A DNA stretch of 8,396 nt, taken from NCBI GenBank assembly GCA_040005265.1, contig JBDTZF010000114.1, positions 1 to 8,396 of the forward strand, read 5' to 3'. The DNA is from JBDTZF01 sp040005265 (GTDB lineage: Bacteria; Verrucomicrobiota; Verrucomicrobiia; Chthoniobacterales; UBA10450). The notes under the pieces were generated by a model that saw only the letters and a list, made by a program, of their open reading frames with translations, was not told the DNA's origin and ran no database searches. Below are positions 4,895-8,396 of this stretch, piece after piece; within the stretch, counting starts at the first letter, position 1; every line of letters begins with the position of its first letter. A program made the translations under genes and the position numbers.

Positions 4895-7528
4895 ATGAGC
4901 AGCGAACGTCGCAAACCATATCCATTCGACGAGATCGAGCCGCAATGGCAGAAGATCTGGGAGGATCGGCAGCTTTTTCATGCGCCGAATCCGGGCGAAA
5001 ATAATTTCGATTCGGCCAAGCCGAAATTCTATATCCTCGACATGTTTCCGTATCCGAGCGGCAGCGGATTGCATGTTGGGCATCCGGAAGGCTATACGGC
5101 GACTGATATTGTCGCGCGGTACAAACGGATGCGTGGATTCAACGTTCTGCATCCGATGGGCTGGGACGCATTTGGATTACCGGCGGAACAATATGCGATC
5201 AAAACCGGCCAGCATCCCTCCATCACAACGCGCGACAACATTGCGAAGTTCAAGACGCAGCTGCAACGCATCGGGTTTTCCTACGATTGGGAACGCGAGA
5301 TCAGCACGGCCGATCCTCGTTTCTATCGGTGGACACAATGGATCTTTCTTCAGATCTACAATTCATGGTTCAATCCGGAGACGCAGAAAGCGGAGCCGAT
5401 TTCGACTTATCTCGGCAGCGACCCCGATGAAGTGCGGCTCGCATATGTCGCCGAGGTTCCTGTCAATTGGTGCCCGGATCTTGGCACCGTCCTGGCCAAC
5501 GAAGAAGTGGTCGATGGAAAAAGCGAAGTGGGCGGTTTTCCGGTTGTTCGACGTCCCATGCGCCAATGGATGCTGCGAATCACGGCCTACGCGGATCGGC
5601 TTGCCAATGAACTGAAAGACTTGGATTGGCCGGAAGGAATCAAACTGCTGCAGCGTAACTGGATTGGCCGCAGCGAAGGTGCCGAGATCAAATTCACAAT
5701 TGAAGGTCACGACGGCGCGATCCGCGTTTTCACAACCCGTCCGGACACAATCTACGGCGCGAACTACATGGTGCTTGCACCCGAGCATCCATTGGTGGAT
5801 CGCCTAACGACCGAAGACCGGCGCACCGGTGTCGCGAAATATCGCGAACAAGTTTCCTCCAAGTCCGACCTCGAGCGCACCGATCTCGCAAAAGAAAAGA
5901 CCGGTGTTTTCATCGGCGCGAACGCGATCAATCCGGTAACGGACGAAAAGATTCCAATCTGGATAGCCGATTATGTGCTGATGGGTTACGGCACCGGTGC
6001 GATCATGGGCGTGCCTGGGCATGACGAGCGCGATCTGGAATTCGCGCGCAAATTTGATCTCGCGGTCATGCCCGTCGTCCAGATGCAGGGCAAAACAGCG
6101 GAGGAATCGATCGGTGCGATCGAAGATGGCATCGCGATCAATTCACCTTTGATTAACGGACTGCCTACGCCGGAAGCGAAGAAGAAGATTATCGGTTGGC
6201 TTGAACAAAACGGAAGTGGCCGCGCCGATATTCGCTACAAATTGCGTGACTGGCTATTTTCGCGGCAGCGTTACTGGGGCGAGCCGTTCCCGGTGGTTTG
6301 GGAGTCCGAGCCGAACAGACCGCATGGGAAGCACCGCGCGCTTGATGAGAAGGAACTGCCGCTCATTCCACCGCCTCTCGATGATTATAAACCAACCGGC
6401 ACAGGCGAACCGCCACTGGCCAAGGCGAAGGAGTGGGTTCGCTATTCCGAGAAGGCGACGCGCGAGACGAACACAATGCCGCAATGGGCCGGCTCGTGTT
6501 GGTACTACCTGCGCTTTTGCGATCCGCAGAACGACGAGCGTTTCGTCGGCGAGGAAACGGAACGTTACTGGATGGGTGGTGTAGGGGCGGGCGTGTCGCC
6601 CGCAAACGACAAAGCCGAGGCCTCGAAACGAAAAGCGGCCGACACGGCCGCCGCTTCAACGGGCGGGGTCGATCTTTACGTCGGCGGGACCGAGCATGCC
6701 GTGCTCCATCTGCTGTATGCCCGCTTCTGGCATAAGGTGCTTTTCGATCTCGGTTATTTGTCCAAGTCGGAGCCATTCCAGCGTCTGGTAAATCAGGGGA
6801 TGATCCTGGGCGAAGACAATCGCAAGATGTCGAAGCGCTGGGGCAACGTGATCGACCCGCTCGATGTCATTGCCGAGTACGGCGCCGATGCGTTTCGCTG
6901 TTACGAAATGTTCATGGGCCCCCTCGAGCAGATGAAGCCGTGGAGCATGAAAGGCGTCGAAGGGGTGTTCCGTTTTCTGGCCCGGGTCTGGCGTTTAATA
7001 ATGATCGAAAATCAGGCGGGGCAGTGGGAGATGTCGCCGGCCGTAAAAGATGTCGATCTTAGCAAGGCTCAGCAGAAGATTCTGCATGCGACCATCAAAA
7101 AGGTAACCGAGGACATCGAGTCGCTTTCATTCAACACCGCGATCTCGCAGATGATGATTTTCGTGAATGCATTTACGACTGCCAACACGATCCCGATTTT
7201 GGCGATGCGCCCGTTCCTGATTCTGCTAAATCCTTTCGCGCCCCATCTCTCCTCGGAACTGTGGGAACGATTGGGAGCGAAGGAAGAGATCACGGACCAA
7301 TCATGGCCTCAGCACGACGAGCGCCTGCTCGTGGAGGACGAGGCTGAAATCGTTGTGCAGGTGAAAGGCAAAGTGCGCGACCGAATGACGATGTCGATCC
7401 TCGCGACGGAAGAGGAAATGAAGACGCTGGTCCTGGCGAACCCGAAGATTCAACAACTGATCGCCGGCAAGACGGTTCTCAAAGTCGTGGTTGTGCCGAG
7501 AAAGCTTGTTAACATCGTTACTGATTAG
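4895..7528 (+). CDS. leuS: Leucyl-tRNA synthetase (class I) with an in-frame repeat-derived insert
   Basis: This cytosolic enzyme of 877 residues charges tRNA-Leu with leucine. The class I HIGH motif is HVGH at residues 60-63, in GSGLHVGHPEGYTATDI. The CP1 editing domain contains TTRPDTIYGANYMVLAPEHP (280-299) and GTGAIMGVPGHDERD (366-380), with the conserved editing Asp at D377. RDWLFSRQRYWGEPFP (451-466) and TMPQWAGSCWYYLRF (527-541) are typical LeuRS blocks. The second signature is KMSKR (644-648) instead of KMSKS. The anticodon-binding domain and the small C-terminal domain follow. The arrangement is bacterial and lacks a long leucine-specific domain before KMSKR. Residues 561-591 are an extra segment of low-complexity character (see the repeat entry). 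The frame is open upstream to a TTG at 4829 inside rdgB, but the ATG at 4895 gives the usual N-terminus (KPYPFDEIEPQWQKIW) and has AAGAGA at 4882-4887, so it is preferred. Confidence 0.96.
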   Translation: MSSERRKPYPFDEIEPQWQKIWEDRQLFHAPNPGENNFDSAKPKFYILDMFPYPSGSGLHVGHPEGYTATDIVARYKRMRGFNVLHPMGWDAFGLPAEQYAIKTGQHPSITTRDNIAKFKTQLQRIGFSYDWEREISTADPRFYRWTQWIFLQIYNSWFNPETQKAEPISTYLGSDPDEVRLAYVAEVPVNWCPDLGTVLANEEVVDGKSEVGGFPVVRRPMRQWMLRITAYADRLANELKDLDWPEGIKLLQRNWIGRSEGAEIKFTIEGHDGAIRVFTTRPDTIYGANYMVLAPEHPLVDRLTTEDRRTGVAKYREQVSSKSDLERTDLAKEKTGVFIGANAINPVTDEKIPIWIADYVLMGYGTGAIMGVPGHDERDLEFARKFDLAVMPVVQMQGKTAEESIGAIEDGIAINSPLINGLPTPEAKKKIIGWLEQNGSGRADIRYKLRDWLFSRQRYWGEPFPVVWESEPNRPHGKHRALDEKELPLIPPPLDDYKPTGTGEPPLAKAKEWVRYSEKATRETNTMPQWAGSCWYYLRFCDPQNDERFVGEETERYWMGGVGAGVSPANDKAEASKRKAADTAAASTGGVDLYVGGTEHAVLHLLYARFWHKVLFDLGYLSKSEPFQRLVNQGMILGEDNRKMSKRWGNVIDPLDVIAEYGADAFRCYEMFMGPLEQMKPWSMKGVEGVFRFLARVWRLIMIENQAGQWEMSPAVKDVDLSKAQQKILHATIKKVTEDIESLSFNTAISQMMIFVNAFTTANTIPILAMRPFLILLNPFAPHLSSELWERLGAKEEITDQSWPQHDERLLVEDEAEIVVQVKGKVRDRMTMSILATEEEMKTLVLANPKIQQLIAGKTVLKVVVVPRKLVNIVTD
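6575..6667. repeat. Palindromic REP/MITE-like insert inside leuS, translated in frame
   Basis: Within about 90 bp there are three perfect inverted repeats. GCGGGCG-TGT-CGCCCGC lies at 6587-6603, CGAGGCCTCG at 6616-6625 and GCGGCCG-ACA-CGGCCGC at 6635-6651. The first and third have the same design, with 7-bp GC-only stems and complementary 3-nt loops (TGT and ACA). GGGCGGG occurs near both ends (6585-6591 and 6661-6667). The segment encodes residues 561-591 of LeuRS, which are rich in Gly, Ala, Ser, Lys and Asp. In ordinary LeuRS a conserved Trp is followed almost at once by the VD-Y-GG-EHA block; here W559-M560 and V592 are separated by 31 residues. A dispersed palindromic element adopted as coding sequence is the simplest reading; the exact ends are uncertain. 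Confidence 0.65.
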
Positions 7529-7543
7529 TTAGATACGAATCGC

Positions 7544-8002
7544 ATGTGGAAAGAATTCAAAGAATTTGCCGTTAAAGGAAATGCCATCGATCTCGCCGTC
7601 GGCGTGATTATCGGCGCTGCATTTGGCGGAATCGTTAACTCTCTGGTCAAAGACATCCTGATGCCACCGATCGGGTTGCTGGTCGGGGGTCTCGATTTCT
7701 CGAACAAGTTCATAATTCTTAAGGAGGCTCCGGGCGGCGGCACATTTAACACTCCGGCAGACGCCGCCAAGGCGGGCGCAGTGACCTGGAATTACGGAAA
7801 CTTCGTTACCCTGATCATCAATTTTCTGATTGTGGCCTTCTGCATTTTTCTGGTGGTGAAGGCGATGAACAAATTGAAAAGACCTGCGCCGAATACGGCT
7901 CCGGTTTCAAAAGACTGTCCCGCTTGCGCCATGACTATCCCGGTCAAGGCGATCCGTTGTCCGCATTGCACCACGGAACTTTCCGCCAAATCAACGACGT
8001 AA
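7544..8002 (+). CDS. mscL: Large-conductance mechanosensitive channel MscL with C-terminal zinc-ribbon-like tail
   Basis: This 152-residue inner-membrane channel opens under membrane tension and releases solutes on hypo-osmotic shock. The N-terminus WKEFKEFAVKGNAIDLAVG and first helix (about residues 14-46, with GVIIGAAFGGIVNSLV and DILMPPIG) are the MscL signature. A periplasmic loop follows (about 47-83), then the second helix (about 84-107, YGNFVTLIINFLIVAFCIFL) and the basic KAMNKLKRP stretch. Instead of the charged helical-bundle tail of E. coli MscL, the C-terminus has two CxxC pairs, C125-P-A-C128 and C139-P-H-C142, spaced like a small treble-clef or zinc-ribbon finger. It would lie in the cytoplasm. 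The gene starts 15 bp after leuS on the same strand and is probably cotranscribed. No clear Shine-Dalgarno is visible; the start is set by the family N-terminus. Confidence 0.95.
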   Translation: MWKEFKEFAVKGNAIDLAVGVIIGAAFGGIVNSLVKDILMPPIGLLVGGLDFSNKFIILKEAPGGGTFNTPADAAKAGAVTWNYGNFVTLIINFLIVAFCIFLVVKAMNKLKRPAPNTAPVSKDCPACAMTIPVKAIRCPHCTTELSAKSTT

Positions 8003-8008
8003 AGGTGG

Positions 8009-8030
8009 ATCGAGCAGTCCCTTGCTCGAT
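8009..8030 (+). terminator. Hairpin after mscL, possible terminator or dispersed palindrome
   Basis: ATCGAGCA (8009-8016) and TGCTCGAT (8023-8030) form a perfect 8-bp stem with a 6-nt loop, beginning 7 nt after the mscL stop. Its place fits the end of the leuS-mscL transcript. No run of T follows, so a standard intrinsic terminator is not proven. A REP-like repeat is the alternative. Confidence 0.4.
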
Positions 8031-8041
8031 GCTAAGATTAG

Positions 8042-8100
8042 GCGGCGAAGCCGCATGTGTTCGGCATCGCCCGACGGAGCGGCCGATCCTCCTCAAGCAA
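8042..8100. other. Hairpin-rich intergenic spacer
   Basis: After the mscL hairpin the spacer holds GCGGC-GAA-GCCGC (8042-8054) and a weaker TCGG/CCGA pairing (8061-8074). It also contains AGCGGCCGA (8078-8086), a 9-mer that occurs in the leuS insert at 6634-6642. I see no ORF, tRNA or convincing promoter between 8003 and 8143. A worn palindromic repeat cluster is possible. Confidence 0.3.
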
Positions 8101-8143
8101 TAATTCCTTGCCACGGGGCGCATCGATGGTATCGAGGGCCGCT

Positions 8144-8396
8144 ATGCTTCAGATTTCCAAATACGTCGGCCTAGCCCTCGCCGCCGGAACTGCCTGCCTC
8201 CTCATCGGCTGCGCAGAACAACCCCGTGCGGGTTCGCATTCAGCGGCCACGAGGGCGCGGCAAATCCAGAAGGTCCGGACGACAGCATACACCCACACGG
8301 AACAAGGAGGCCGGCACAACGCGCTGGGCAAAACTCTTTCCGGTCGCCACGTCATGAGCGCTGCATCCGATTGGTCGCGCTTCCCGCTCGGCACGC
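8144..8396 (+). CDS. Lipoprotein with 3D (RlpA-like double-psi barrel) domain, 3' end cut off
   Basis: The frame is open from the ATG at 8144 to the window end, giving 84 residues. A short hydrophobic signal (VGLALAAGTACLLIGC) ends in the lipobox L-I-G-C with C23 as the lipidated cysteine, so the protein is likely anchored in the envelope. After a short polar linker comes VRTTAYTHTEQGG (44-56), then NALGKTLSG and SAASDWSRFPLGT (72-84). This pattern is that of the 3D domain, related to the C-terminal barrel of lytic transglycosylase MltA and to RlpA. An envelope or peptidoglycan role is therefore likely, but the active site lies partly beyond the edge. GAGG at 8134-8137 with 6-nt spacing supports the ATG at 8144; an in-frame ATG at 8126 has weaker support. 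Confidence 0.78.
   Translation, partial: MLQISKYVGLALAAGTACLLIGCAEQPRAGSHSAATRARQIQKVRTTAYTHTEQGGRHNALGKTLSGRHVMSAASDWSRFPLGT

Noticed and set aside
4980..5615. Plus-strand frame of 211 residues overlapping leuS
   Set aside because: Arg/Ser-rich out-of-frame translation inside the LeuRS catalytic and editing regions, with no motif.
8149..8394. Minus-strand frame of 81 residues at the right edge
   Set aside because: It lies opposite a frame with a clear lipobox and 3D-domain motifs, and has no motif of its own.

Overview
The window looks like a chromosomal segment of a Gram-negative bacterium with moderately high GC content. It carries housekeeping and envelope genes and no phage, plasmid, transposase, CRISPR or RNA genes. 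My best guess is a soil-type member of the Verrucomicrobiota. This rests on an ExbB that begins with a signal peptide and a Pro/Ala/Gly-rich segment, a lipoprotein with a 3D-type double-psi barrel, a MscL with a cysteine-rich tail, weak Shine-Dalgarno signals and several small GC-rich palindromic repeats. It is an inference from gene style, not from a marker gene.

Left part (1-1580): the 3' part of an exported phosphodiester glycosidase (NAGPA-type) gene, cut by the window edge, is followed by a complete gene for a fumarylacetoacetate-hydrolase-family enzyme. Centre-left (1581-4273): a 171-bp gap with a plausible sigma70-type promoter and small palindromes leads into a compact cluster exbB - exbD1 - tonB - exbD2. 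Together these encode a proton-motive-force-driven energy-transduction complex that would power TonB-dependent uptake across the outer membrane. The two ExbD proteins have the same membrane anchor but different periplasmic domains.

Centre (4270-4894): rdgB, a nucleotide-pool cleaning pyrophosphatase, lies on the minus strand. Its stop codon overlaps that of exbD2, and its start faces leuS across a 40-bp spacer made largely of an 8-bp tandem repeat. Right part (4895-8002): leuS encodes leucyl-tRNA synthetase and is followed 15 bp later by mscL, a mechanosensitive channel ending in a predicted zinc ribbon. The leuS gene carries an in-frame insert of about 90 bp containing three perfect palindromes. 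It looks like a small REP/MITE-like element that became coding sequence, and it is the most unusual item in the window.

Right edge (8003-8396): a 141-bp spacer rich in hairpins, then the start of a lipoprotein gene with a 3D (RlpA-like) domain, cut by the window end. Functionally the window combines cell-envelope energy and turgor functions (ExbB/ExbD/TonB, MscL, lipoprotein) with general housekeeping (LeuRS, RdgB). No single new multi-gene system is evident.
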